DNA of 33,315 nucleotides from a bacterium (GTDB taxonomy: Bacteria; Patescibacteriota; Patescibacteriia; Patescibacteriales; Patescibacteriaceae): NCBI GenBank assembly GCA_021819805.1, contig JAKAEX010000002.1:1-33315 (forward strand), given 5' to 3'. How positions within the stretch are numbered: position 1 is the first letter of the stretch; the number at the start of each line of letters is the position of its first letter. Below the pieces are notes generated by a model. It worked only from the letters and a program-made list of their open reading frames with translations. It was not told where the DNA came from and ran no database searches. Of the stretch, positions 18,069 through 29,342 are shown piece after piece. The translations under genes were made by a program, and so were the position numbers.

Positions 18069-18399
18069 ATTTAAACTTTAGCAACTTTGCTCTTTGCAGG
18101 TATTCCGGCTTTAATTTTAGCACCTCCCGTAATAAATTTTCTATCTCCGACGGAGCTAATTTTCTCATAATACCGTCATTGCCCAAGCGCCGATGAACGA
18201 AAAAAACAATTACTTGTTTGGAAGCTCGGCCGCCAGTACCCTGGAGACTAAACTTTATTTTAAATAATTTTTTAAGAGCCGTTAAGTCTAAAGAATAAAG
18301 ATTAGCCGACTCATCATAAAGCTGAACCCCGGTAATTTGGTTTAAGCGTTCATTGGTTTCCGGAGTTTCCGGCGAAACAAAATATTGGTAATGTACCAT
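18067..18399 (-). CDS. Hypothetical protein
   Basis: MVHYQYFVSPETPETNERLNQ...; strong SD (agaggaggg) before ATG at 18399. Confidence 0.65.
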   Translation of the reverse strand: MVHYQYFVSPETPETNERLNQITGVQLYDESANLYSLDLTALKKLFKIKFSLQGTGGRASKQVIVFFVHRRLGNDGIMRKLAPSEIENLLREVLKLKPEYLQRAKLLKFK

Positions 18400-18410
18400 T
18401 AACCCTCCTC

Positions 18411-20621
18411 TTATTTTTTGCTGCAATCTCTATTTGAACATTTAATTTCTTCATCTTTGGTGCTAATCATCAGCGAACCGCAGTCCGGGCATTTGGCGCC
18501 GGTCGGTTTGCCGTTATAAGCATTTTTGCATTCGGGGTAGTTGCTGCAGGCATAAAAAACACCACGCTTGCTGCGTTTGGCCACGATTTCACCTTTGCCG
18601 CAGGCCGGGCATTTTACGCCGGTGGAAGTAAGTCCGTTTTCTTTTATATTTTTTATATTTTTACATTTGGGATAAGCGGTACAAGCCAAGAAGGGGCCAT
18701 AGCGGCCGACTTTAATAGCCATGGGCGAACCGCATTTGGCGCAAACCTCCTTGGGATATTTGGCGCTGAGCTCCTTGATTTCCACCTCATCTTTTTTGCC
18801 GTCGTTATCAACGTCGCCGTCATGAAACTTTTTGGTATTTTTGCATTCCGGAAAATTGGTGCAGGCTAAAAATTTGCCGTAGCGCCCGGTTTTAATAACC
18901 ATGGGCGAACCGCATTTGTCGCAAACTTCGTTTGATTTAACGTCGGGCATAATATCTTGTTTATTAATTTCCTTGTTTTTGATTTCCAGGTTGGCGTGAA
19001 ACGGCTCGTAAAATTCTTTAATAACCGGCTGCCAAGCTTCTTTGCCCTCGGCGATTTCGTCCAAGTCTTTTTCCAATTTGGCGGTAAACTTTAAATCCAC
19101 CACTTTGGGAAAATGTTCCACTAATAAATCATTAACCACAAAAGCGATGTCGTTTGGTTTGAGGCGTTTATTTTCATCGCGCTCCACATAATTTCTGGCT
19201 TCAATCGTGGCAATAGTCGGCGCGTAAGTTGATGGCCGGCCAATTTCGTGTTTTTCCAATTCTTTAACCAAGGTGGCGTCGGAGTAGCGAGCCGGCGGCT
19301 TGGTTGAATGTTCTTCGGTTTTTAGTTCTTGCAAAGTTAAAGTTTCGCCGACACTTACTATTGGCAATTGGTTCTCGGCTGATTTTTCCGGATAAATTTT
19401 CAGGTAGCCGTCAAATTTTAAAGTTTGGCCTTGCGCCAGCAATTCATATTTGCCGGCTTTAACCGTAATATGGGCGCTGTCAAAAATTGCGTCGGGCATT
19501 TGGCTGGCAACTGAGCGCTGCCAGATTAATTGATACATTTTAAATTGCCGCGGATCCAATTCATTTTTCAAAGAATCAGGAGTTTGGCTGGCTTCGGTCG
19601 GGCGGATGGCTTCGTGGGCTTCTTGGGCGCCGGCCGATTTGGTTTTGTAGCGGCGGTCAGCGGAATATTTTTCACCCAAAGTTTCCGTTAAATAATTTTT
19701 AGCATCATTAATAAATTTCTCACTTAAATTGAGCGAGTCGGTGCGCATATAAGTAATGTAGCCGCTTTCATACAAACGCTGGGCCAGCATCATGGTTTGT
19801 TTGGCGCTATAGCCCAAGCGGCGATTGGCGGTCTGCTGGAGGGTGGAAGTTTTAAACGGTGTTGGCGCTTTTTGTTTGGCTTCTTTGGTTTCAACTTCGC
19901 CGACGACAAATTCAGCTGTCTTAAGTTCGGCGCTGATGGTGTCAGCCTGTTCTTTATTTTTAATGGCCAAGCGGTCTAATTTTTTGTCGTCTATTTTGTC
20001 CAGCAAGGCGCTGAAAGTTTGCTGCTTCGGATCGGCTAAGTCGGCTTCAATTGTCCAGTAAGCTTGCGGTTGAAAAGCTTGAATTTCTCGTTCGCGATCA
20101 ACGACTAAACGGACGGCGACCGATTGGACGCGGCCGGCTGATAAGCCCTTGGCGACTTTGCGCCACAAAAAAGGCGAGAGTTCGTAGCCAACCAAGCGGT
20201 CTAAAACTCGGCGCGCCTGCTGGGCGTCAATTAGGTTATTGTCCAAACCGCGCGGCTTGTCTAAGGCTTTTAAAATGGCGTCTTTGGTAATTTCATGAAA
20301 GACGATTCGTTTGGCCTCGGCCGGCTTAATCTTTAAAGCTTCGGCTAAGTGCCAGGCAATCGCTTCTCCTTCGCGGTCTTCATCGGAGGCCAGAATAATT
20401 TCATCGGCTTTTTTGGCCAGGGCTTTAAGCTTGGCTACAACCGGCTTGGCTTTGGCCGGCACGACATATTTTGGTTCAAAATTATTGTTAACATCCACGC
20501 CCAAAACACTTTTCGGCAAATCACGGATATGCCCAAAAGAAGACTCTATCTTATAATTAGAGCCTAAAAATTTGGCGATGGTTTTGGCTTTAGTCGGCGA
20601 TTCGACGATAACTAATTTCAT
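18411..20621 (-). CDS. topA: DNA topoisomerase I (type IA) with C-terminal zinc ribbons
   Basis: MKLVIVESPTKAKTIAKFLG; ILASDEDREGEAIAWHL; GYITYMRTDS; four CxxC...C..(Y/F)PxC ribbon units. Confidence 0.96.
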   Translation of the reverse strand: MKLVIVESPTKAKTIAKFLGSNYKIESSFGHIRDLPKSVLGVDVNNNFEPKYVVPAKAKPVVAKLKALAKKADEIILASDEDREGEAIAWHLAEALKIKPAEAKRIVFHEITKDAILKALDKPRGLDNNLIDAQQARRVLDRLVGYELSPFLWRKVAKGLSAGRVQSVAVRLVVDREREIQAFQPQAYWTIEADLADPKQQTFSALLDKIDDKKLDRLAIKNKEQADTISAELKTAEFVVGEVETKEAKQKAPTPFKTSTLQQTANRRLGYSAKQTMMLAQRLYESGYITYMRTDSLNLSEKFINDAKNYLTETLGEKYSADRRYKTKSAGAQEAHEAIRPTEASQTPDSLKNELDPRQFKMYQLIWQRSVASQMPDAIFDSAHITVKAGKYELLAQGQTLKFDGYLKIYPEKSAENQLPIVSVGETLTLQELKTEEHSTKPPARYSDATLVKELEKHEIGRPSTYAPTIATIEARNYVERDENKRLKPNDIAFVVNDLLVEHFPKVVDLKFTAKLEKDLDEIAEGKEAWQPVIKEFYEPFHANLEIKNKEINKQDIMPDVKSNEVCDKCGSPMVIKTGRYGKFLACTNFPECKNTKKFHDGDVDNDGKKDEVEIKELSAKYPKEVCAKCGSPMAIKVGRYGPFLACTAYPKCKNIKNIKENGLTSTGVKCPACGKGEIVAKRSKRGVFYACSNYPECKNAYNGKPTGAKCPDCGSLMISTKDEEIKCSNRDCSKK

Positions 20622-21700
20622 AGTTTAAGATAAATGGAGTTGCCAATATTTTTGACAAAACCTTTGATTTCCATAAGCGTTAGTGTACTGGTTATAACAC
20701 CAATGTCAAGTTTTAGCAAGTTGCTTAGCTCGTCCAGGTGTTTAGCTTCACTGTTTAAAGCGTTTAAAATTTTAATTTCTTCGGCGTTCAATTCTTGGCG
20801 GCTGGAAGTTTGACTGCCACCGGTTTCCAGCTCCAAAACTTCATAAACATCTTCGGTTTTGGTAATCGGTTTGGCGCCTAATTTCAGCAGATGATTAGCG
20901 CCGGCCGAGACCGGAGAAAAAATATTGCCGGGCACAGCCATAACTTCGCGGTTTTGTTCTAGGCCGTAATGAGCAGTAATCAACGAACCGGATTTAGCGG
21001 CCGCCTCAATAACCAGCACACCCAAGCTGATGCCCGAAATAAGGCGATTGCGTCGAGGAAAATTAAATTTATTGGCGCTGGTTTTGGGCGGGAATTCACT
21101 AATTAGCGCTCCGCCTTGAGCCACAATTTTATCGGCCAAGCAGCGATTGGCGGCTGGGTATAAGCTGGGCCGGTCTAAGCCCGAACCTAAGACAGCAATA
21201 GTTTTGCCACTAACCGCCAAGGCAGCTTGGTGCGCTAAGGCGTCAATGCCAAAAGCCAAGCCGCTGACAATGGTTAAATTATTTTGCGCCAAGTCTTTGA
21301 CCAAACGATTAACCGCCATCTGGCCATAAGGCGAAGGCCGGCGCGAGCCGACTACGGCTAAAGGCAGATGATAAAGCTCCGATTTTAAATTGCCTTGATA
21401 ATAGAGCAGGGGTGGCGGTTGATAAATATTTTTTAAAAGAGGTGGGTAAAACTCGTCATCAAATTCAACGGCTTGGATTTGATGCTGAGTCATTGTTGAT
21501 AAAAGATTTTCAATTTTAACTAAGTCGCGCCAGCTGATAAATTCGTCGATGGTTTTTTGATTAAGTCCGAGAGATAAAAGTTTGGCCGATGATGCTTGCC
21601 AGGCTGTTTGCCAATTGCCCAAACTTTTTAGGCGCGCTAAACTGGCCGGCCCGAATTTTGGAAAATGAGTTAAAGCGATGAGATAATTTTTTTCCTCCAT
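20618..21700 (-). CDS. dprA: DNA-processing protein DprA/Smf
   Basis: AVVGSRRPSPYGQMAVNRLVKDLAQNNLTIVSGLAFGIDALAHQAAL; GSGLDRPSLYPAANR; FPRRNRLISGIS. Confidence 0.95.
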   Translation of the reverse strand: MEEKNYLIALTHFPKFGPASLARLKSLGNWQTAWQASSAKLLSLGLNQKTIDEFISWRDLVKIENLLSTMTQHQIQAVEFDDEFYPPLLKNIYQPPPLLYYQGNLKSELYHLPLAVVGSRRPSPYGQMAVNRLVKDLAQNNLTIVSGLAFGIDALAHQAALAVSGKTIAVLGSGLDRPSLYPAANRCLADKIVAQGGALISEFPPKTSANKFNFPRRNRLISGISLGVLVIEAAAKSGSLITAHYGLEQNREVMAVPGNIFSPVSAGANHLLKLGAKPITKTEDVYEVLELETGGSQTSSRQELNAEEIKILNALNSEAKHLDELSNLLKLDIGVITSTLTLMEIKGFVKNIGNSIYLKL

Positions 21701-21751
21701 AAATTCTTTTTATTATATCACATCATATAATACATATCACATTGCATAGGT

Positions 21752-21874
21752 GTCATACCCGCGAAGGCGGGTATCCAGTCCGTGGTAAAATTAGCAACCG
21801 TCTGGATTCCCGCTTTCGCGGGAATGACGATTAGTATGTGGTTGTCTTATATTATCGCTTTCGCGGGAATGACA
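21752..21874. repeat. GTCATTCCCGCGAAAGCGGGAATCCAG-type palindromic repeats: an inverted pair plus a third partial copy
   Basis: gtcatacccgcgaaggcgggtatccag (21752-21778), ctggattcccgctttcgcgggaatgac (21802-21828), cgctttcgcgggaatgaca (21856-21874). Confidence 0.8.
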
Positions 21875-21880
21875 TAAATA

Positions 21881-21908
21881 AAAAAATATGGGCTATGCCA
21901 TATTTTTG
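21881..21908 (-). terminator. Hairpin/terminator-like palindrome
   Basis: aaaaatatgg-gctatg-ccatattttt. Confidence 0.5.
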
Positions 21909-21944
21909 TAAACTTGGTTTTACACGATGGTTCTCGCCACCCAA

Positions 21945-21975
21945 ACGCAAAATAAAACACGGGCAAAAACCCGTG
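21945..21975 (-). terminator. Rho-independent terminator of the tRNA pair
   Basis: Minus strand: cacggg-tttttg-cccgtgttttatttt, directly after tRNA-Ile. Confidence 0.75.
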
Positions 21976-21985
21976 ATTTATTTTG

Positions 21986-22059
21986 TGCGCCTGGATGGAC
22001 TTGAACCATCGACCCCCGCCTTATAAGGGCGGTGCTCTAACCAGCTGAGCTACAGGCAC
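21986..22059 (-). tRNA. tRNA-Ile (anticodon UAU)
   Basis: Cloverleaf: gtgcctg/caggcgc acceptor, gctcagctggttagagc D-arm, ccgcc-cTTATaa-ggcgg anticodon arm, gatgg-ttcaagt-ccatc T-arm, A73. Confidence 0.9.
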
Positions 22060-22082
22060 CAGACGAGTTCATAAAGTAAAAA

Positions 22083-22140
22083 GTTCATAAAGTTTGTAAA
22101 GTTGTCGTTTTTGACTTTATCAACTTTCAACTTTATGAAC
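22083..22140. repeat. Inverted repeat between the two tRNA genes
   Basis: gttcataaagtttgtaaagttg (22083-22104) versus caactttcaactttatgaac (22121-22140); an extra gttcataaagt copy at 22067. Confidence 0.65.
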
Positions 22141-22148
22141 TGTTTCTG

Positions 22149-22222
22149 TGGACGATACTGGATTCGAACCAGTGACCTCTACAATGTCAATGTAGCGCTC
22201 TAACCAACTGAGCTAATCGTCC
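22149..22222 (-). tRNA. tRNA-Val (anticodon GAC)
   Basis: ggacgat/atcgtcc acceptor, ctaca-ttGACat-tgtag anticodon arm, T-loop ttcgaat. Confidence 0.92.
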
Positions 22223-22350
22223 TCTCGTATGTGTTCCTAATTTAATTAATTTTTAGCTTTTTGTCAATTTTTGATAATTTGACTTTGATTATTTTAATTT
22301 GTAAGATGGGGTTAATTAACGATAAATGTACCTTTAAAGAAGGAGGTTTA

Positions 22351-22983
22351 GTGAATATCTTTAGATTCTTAACGGATCCATCGCCGGGGGGCTATCAGGA
22401 TAAAAATCGCTTGGTGCGCTGGCTCGTCGCCAGATGCTCTATTTTTCCGGCTAATGTTTGGACAGCGGCTCGCATTGTCGCGCCAATCTTTATTATTCCC
22501 GCTTATTACTGGTCGTCAATTTTAAGCTTGATCTTATTTGCTTTGTTCGCCGCCACCGATTTTATTGATGGCAAAGTGGCCAGGCATCGCGGTCAAGCCA
22601 GCAATGTTGGCGCCTGGTTAGATCCATTAGCTGACAAAGTTTTTGTCGTCGTTTGTTTCTACTGGTTTGGTTTAATTGCCAGACCGATTTTGTCGGTTGA
22701 ATTATTTTGGCTTTTTACCGGAGTGGAATTGGGCGGACGAGTGATTGTGGGCATAGTCTGGAAAATTAGGCGAAGCAAAATAGATGTTAAGGCCAAATGG
22801 TATGGCAAAATAAAATTTGGCTTGCAGATTGCTTTGGGCGCTTGGTTGTTGCTTACCTATATTGTCAGCTGGACCCCCAAAACCCTGCTGGATGTTTGCT
22901 TAGCTCTTATTACCCTGCTGACGGCTGTAAGTGTCGCCAGTCATATCTGGAATATTCCCGAACCATTTTGTAAAAAAAATTAA
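22351..22983 (+). CDS. CDP-alcohol phosphatidyltransferase
   Basis: GTG start after aaggagg; TDFIDGKVARHRGQASNVGAWLDPLADK matches DGxxAR-x8-GxxxDxxxD. Confidence 0.92.
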   Translation: MNIFRFLTDPSPGGYQDKNRLVRWLVARCSIFPANVWTAARIVAPIFIIPAYYWSSILSLILFALFAATDFIDGKVARHRGQASNVGAWLDPLADKVFVVVCFYWFGLIARPILSVELFWLFTGVELGGRVIVGIVWKIRRSKIDVKAKWYGKIKFGLQIALGAWLLLTYIVSWTPKTLLDVCLALITLLTAVSVASHIWNIPEPFCKKN

Positions 22984-22985
22984 GA

Positions 22986-23015
22986 AAAAGGCACGTTAAC
23001 TAACGTGCCTTTTAA
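22986..23015 (+). terminator. Rho-independent terminator
   Basis: aaaggcacgtta-act-aacgtgcctttt. Confidence 0.8.
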
Positions 23016-23027
23016 AATCCCTTAGTT

Positions 23028-23063
23028 TCCTCCCCCTTAATAAGGGGGAGGTCGGGAGGGGGT
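23028..23063. repeat. Inverted copy of the AACCCCCTCCCGACCTCCCCCTT repeat
   Basis: tcctcccccttaataagggggaggtcgggagggggtt. Confidence 0.7.
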
Positions 23064-23070
23064 TCTTCTC

Positions 23071-23099
23071 TTGACACTGGTGGCTTTCTTGTTTAATAT
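23071..23099 (+). promoter_or_regulatory. groESL promoter
   Basis: TTGACA - 17 nt - TAATAT. Confidence 0.85.
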
Positions 23100-23108
23100 A
23101 GAGAGGCT

Positions 23109-23135
23109 TTAGCAGTCAAAACCAGGGACTGCTAA
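23109..23135 (+). promoter_or_regulatory. CIRCE-like operator (variant)
   Basis: TTAGCAGTC-aaaaccagg-GACTGCTAA: perfect 9-9-9 inverted repeat; canonical CIRCE is TTAGCACTC-N9-GAGTGCTAA. Confidence 0.85.
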
Positions 23136-23167
23136 CCTCTACTATTAATAATTTTAAGCTTAAATTT

Positions 23168-23458
23168 ATGAATTTAAAACCTCTTCATGCCAACGTCATC
23201 GTTAAGCCTTTGAGCAAAGAAACCGTGACCAAATCCGGCATTGTTATTCCTGAAACTGTAAGTCAGGAAAAACCGGAACAAGGCGAAGTGGTCGCTGTTG
23301 GCGCCGGTAGAGTTTTGGACAATGGCCAAATCGCTCCTATGAGCGTTAAGGTCGGCGACAAAGTTATGTTCCGCAAATATTCGCCAGATGAAATCAAAGT
23401 TGGCGAAGAAGAATATTTGGTTATCAAGGAACAAGACATCATGTTAATTATTGAATAA
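23168..23458 (+). CDS. groES: Co-chaperonin GroES
   Basis: [45 protein letters not shown]...[13 protein letters not shown]. Confidence 0.95.
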   Translation: MNLKPLHANVIVKPLSKETVTKSGIVIPETVSQEKPEQGEVVAVGAGRVLDNGQIAPMSVKVGDKVMFRKYSPDEIKVGEEEYLVIKEQDIMLIIE

Positions 23459-25123
<1,665 letters not shown>

Positions 25124-25159
25124 GCGCTTATCCTGATTGCCGCATAATAAAATAAAGTA

Positions 25160-25190
25160 AAAACAGAGCTTTAACCGGCTCTGTTTTGGT
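25160..25190 (+). terminator. Rho-independent terminator
   Basis: aaacagagc-tttaacc-ggctctgtttt. Confidence 0.75.
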
Positions 25191-25257
25191 GTCTTGAAAA
25201 ATTATAATTTTAGCGTTAAGCTCATAACAGTTTTTTTAAAAATAAAATGGGGGAAAC

Positions 25258-25848
25258 ATGAGTGTTTTGGTTGGCGTTTTAACTTTGATTTTCGCAATGG
25301 CTCTTAATTTGCCCTTGGCTGATCAAGAAAACCAACGGCAAATTATTACCAGCAAGAGCCAAATTGATTCGGCTTTGATTCCTTGGGTGGAAAAAATTAA
25401 CGGTACTGACAAAAAATATTTTGTTGGTAAAAATTTGTTAATACCCAAAGACACGGGGTGGGCTAAAAGTTATAGCCCTTTGCCGGCTTATGACAGTTTG
25501 CTGGCGACTCGCGATTCGGTGATTGTGGTTTTTTTGGAAAAAAGTTTGCTGGGAGTTTATGAGCACGGCTGTTTGATGGCTTGGGCGCCGATTACTCGCG
25601 GCCGAAAAGTTAGTTTTACACCTCTGGGGGAATATGCTGTTTTGGATAAGGCGCGATTAATGTATTCCAAAAAATACGGCAACGTGCCAATGCCCTATTC
25701 TTTGCACTTGGTTGATAATATTTGTATTCACCAAGGGCCAATGGTTGGTCGGGGCGCTTCGCACGGCTGTATCCGCTTATTTAAGCGGGACGCTCAGTGG
25801 CTTTACACTTGGGCTCGCAAAGGCACCAAGGTAATTATTAAAATTTAA
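25258..25848 (+). CDS. L,D-transpeptidase (YkuD domain)
   Basis: HQGPMVGRGASHGCIRLFKRDAQWLYTW catalytic SHGCIRL motif. Confidence 0.9.
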   Translation: MSVLVGVLTLIFAMALNLPLADQENQRQIITSKSQIDSALIPWVEKINGTDKKYFVGKNLLIPKDTGWAKSYSPLPAYDSLLATRDSVIVVFLEKSLLGVYEHGCLMAWAPITRGRKVSFTPLGEYAVLDKARLMYSKKYGNVPMPYSLHLVDNICIHQGPMVGRGASHGCIRLFKRDAQWLYTWARKGTKVIIKI

Positions 25849-25852
25849 GTTA

Positions 25853-25879
25853 AGGGGCTAAAATAGCCTCTTTTTTTAT
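25853..25879 (+). terminator. Rho-independent terminator
   Basis: aggggcta-aaa-tagcctcttttttt. Confidence 0.7.
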
Positions 25880-25914
25880 TGACTGAGAAGTGGCTTAGTG
25901 ATAAGCTATTTAGT

Positions 25915-27363
<1,449 letters not shown>

Positions 27364-27367
27364 TTAT

Positions 27368-28111
27368 ATGATAAAAAAAGGCAGGTCGTTTTTGCTTTTT
27401 ACCGCCAGCTTCGCCGCCGGCGCGATTTTTTTAATTGTCATGGCTTTAGTCTTTAGAGATAAAAGCGTTTCGCCGAGCAAGCTGGCTGATGAGGCCGATA
27501 AATTAAAAGCTGCCAATGCCAAGGTCGTGGCCAATTTGGGCGCCGGCCAAGTAAGCAAAGTGCGGGCGATTGATGGCGATGATTTTTTGCTGGGCAAAAA
27601 AAATTCAAAAAACGAATTGATTGTTTACCTTGATTTTGACTGCCCCTTTTCCCGAAGCTTTTTTAAAACCATCAAACAAGTTAACGAGGTTTTTGGCAAG
27701 GATTTAGCCATTGCTTTGCGCCACTACCCCTTAGATAGCCATCCTGGAGCCCTGGAAGCCGCGCAGGCCTTTGAATGCGCCAGAGAGCAAGAAAAGGCTC
27801 TGCCCATGGCCGAGGCCCTATTTGACAACCAGGACAAGAATGATAATAATACGGAAGGCATTTTGGCCGACGCCCAGGCTGTCGGTTTGAAAATGGAGCC
27901 GTTTAAAAGCTGTTTAAGCAGCAAGAAATACCAGGCTAAAATTTTGGCCGGCAAAGAGGAAGCCGGCTTGTTTGGAGTAATGGGCGCGCCGACCAGTTTT
28001 TTGAACGGCCGCAACCTGCCCGGCGCTTATCAGTTTGAAGATTTTAGCGATGCCACCGGCCGGCAATATGAAGGCCTGAAAACTTTGATAGCCAAAGAAA
28101 TAAAAAAATAA
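27368..28111 (+). CDS. DsbA-family thioredoxin-fold protein with CPFS active-site motif
   Basis: N-terminal TM; LIVYLDFDCPFSRSFFKTIKQV; FECAREQEKALPMAEALF; GAPTSFLNGR. Confidence 0.85.
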   Translation: MIKKGRSFLLFTASFAAGAIFLIVMALVFRDKSVSPSKLADEADKLKAANAKVVANLGAGQVSKVRAIDGDDFLLGKKNSKNELIVYLDFDCPFSRSFFKTIKQVNEVFGKDLAIALRHYPLDSHPGALEAAQAFECAREQEKALPMAEALFDNQDKNDNNTEGILADAQAVGLKMEPFKSCLSSKKYQAKILAGKEEAGLFGVMGAPTSFLNGRNLPGAYQFEDFSDATGRQYEGLKTLIAKEIKK

Positions 28112-28117
28112 AAACCA

Positions 28118-28152
28118 CTGTCATTGCGAGGAACGCAGCGACGTGGCAATCT
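28118..28152. repeat. Intergenic repeat GTCATTGCGAG...GTGGCAATCT next to tRNA-Ser
   Basis: ctgtcattgcgaggaacgcagcgacgtggcaatct. Confidence 0.7.
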
Positions 28153-28158
28153 CATTTT

Positions 28159-28245
28159 GGAGAGTTCGCATAGCGGTCTAGTGCGCAGTCCTGGAAAGAC
28201 TGTATGCTTTAACGAGCATCGAGGGTTCGAATCCCTCACTCTCCG
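28159..28245 (+). tRNA. tRNA-Ser (anticodon GGA)
   Basis: ggagagt/actctcc acceptor, cagtc-ctGGAaa-gactg anticodon arm, long variable arm, T-arm gaggg-ttcgaat-ccctc. Confidence 0.93.
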
Positions 28246-28292
28246 CACAAATGTCCAAGTTTATAATAAAAATAAAATAAGGAAACATAGAT

Positions 28293-29123
28293 ATGTCGAA
28301 AGAAAAAATATCGGAAGAACCAAAACTAATAAACAAACACGATTTTTATTTTGAGACCTCACTCTATGAGCTGTTAGATTATTCAGGCTTAGAGGACGAA
28401 AAGAATCTTCTATTGGGTGATGTAGATGCATATTCTGCTAAAAATAGCACCGATACTACATATAGTATTAAGTTTAATTGGATTGTAAAAATAGATACTA
28501 AGTATGCAGGCCAATACACCCCAGATCTTGTTTGTGGTTTTGGTGTAGCCACCCTTCAATGTAAGAGAAAAATTAATGACGTTTTAAGATTCTTTATATA
28601 CAACGATGAGATTAACAAAGAAATCATGAAAGTTGGGCAGTGGCCCTCTTTGGCTGATTTGCAATTTGCAGAAATTGGAAAGAAATATGATGGGGTATTA
28701 CCAGAAGAAGATCTAAAAAATCTTAAGAAGGCTATTGGTCTCGTAGCTCACGGAGCAGGCGCCGGTTCTTTCGTTTATCTTAGACGTATTTTCGAAAATC
28801 TTATTTTCGAAACATTTAATAATAATATTTCCACCTTAAACATTACTGAAGATGATTTCGAGAAACAGCGGATGGAGGAAAAGATAGAAACGCTAAAAGA
28901 ATTTTTACCCAGCCAGCTAATTGAGATGAAGTTTATCTATGGTATTTTTGGTAAAGGAGTGCACGAACTTAGCGAAGAAGAGTGTTTGAAATATTTTGGA
29001 CCATTAAAATTATCTATTGAACTAATCTTGGATCAAAAGATTGAAAACATAAAAAAGCAAGAACGTGATGCTTTTGTTAAAAAAGAACTACAAAAGATTA
29101 ATAAACAAATCAAGAGTAGCTAG
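28293..29123 (+). CDS. Hypothetical protein, atypical composition
   Basis: 276-aa ORF; AT-rich codons (ata, aga, tta) unlike neighbours; no family recognised with confidence. Confidence 0.7.
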   Translation: MSKEKISEEPKLINKHDFYFETSLYELLDYSGLEDEKNLLLGDVDAYSAKNSTDTTYSIKFNWIVKIDTKYAGQYTPDLVCGFGVATLQCKRKINDVLRFFIYNDEINKEIMKVGQWPSLADLQFAEIGKKYDGVLPEEDLKNLKKAIGLVAHGAGAGSFVYLRRIFENLIFETFNNNISTLNITEDDFEKQRMEEKIETLKEFLPSQLIEMKFIYGIFGKGVHELSEEECLKYFGPLKLSIELILDQKIENIKKQERDAFVKKELQKINKQIKSS

Positions 29124-29218
29124 TTATTGGTTATTGCTGTTTTAATCACTACCCTCTCTGCTAGCTCTGTTTCGTTATTATTGATTTTGCAGTATAATAA
29201 AGATACTTATGAATAAGT

Positions 29219-29247
29219 TTGACAATCATTAAATTTTAGGTTAACAT
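29219..29247 (+). promoter_or_regulatory. Sigma70-type promoter
   Basis: TTGACA - 17 nt - TAACAT. Confidence 0.55.
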
Positions 29248-29253
29248 AGTCTT

Positions 29254-29342
29254 ACTGGAAGTATTGGGGAAAATGGGAGAAACTCCTTCATTTTACTAAA
29301 ATCACCCACTCTGCCCCTTTCGGGGGGCACGGTGGGTTTTTT
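29254..29342 (+). ncRNA. Candidate structured leader/small RNA ending in a strong terminator
   Basis: Hairpin aaaatg-ggag-aaa-ctcc-tt-cattt (29270-29294) followed by cccac-tc-tgcccc-tttcgg-ggggca-cg-gtggg-tttttt. Confidence 0.5.
29303..29342 (+). terminator. Strong Rho-independent terminator ending 3 nt before the next ATG
   Basis: acccactctgcccctttcggggggcacggtgggttttttaatATG. Confidence 0.85.

Noticed and set aside
21838-22026. Plus-strand ORF ending FVRLDGLEPSTPAL
   Set aside because: Covers repeats and the antisense of tRNA-Ile; a spurious peptide commonly produced from tRNA antisense.
28030-28248. Minus-strand ORF (72 aa, MRRVRDSNPRCSLKH...)
   Set aside because: It is antisense to tRNA-Ser, the intergenic repeat and the end of the DsbA-like gene; typical spurious translation of a tRNA T-arm.
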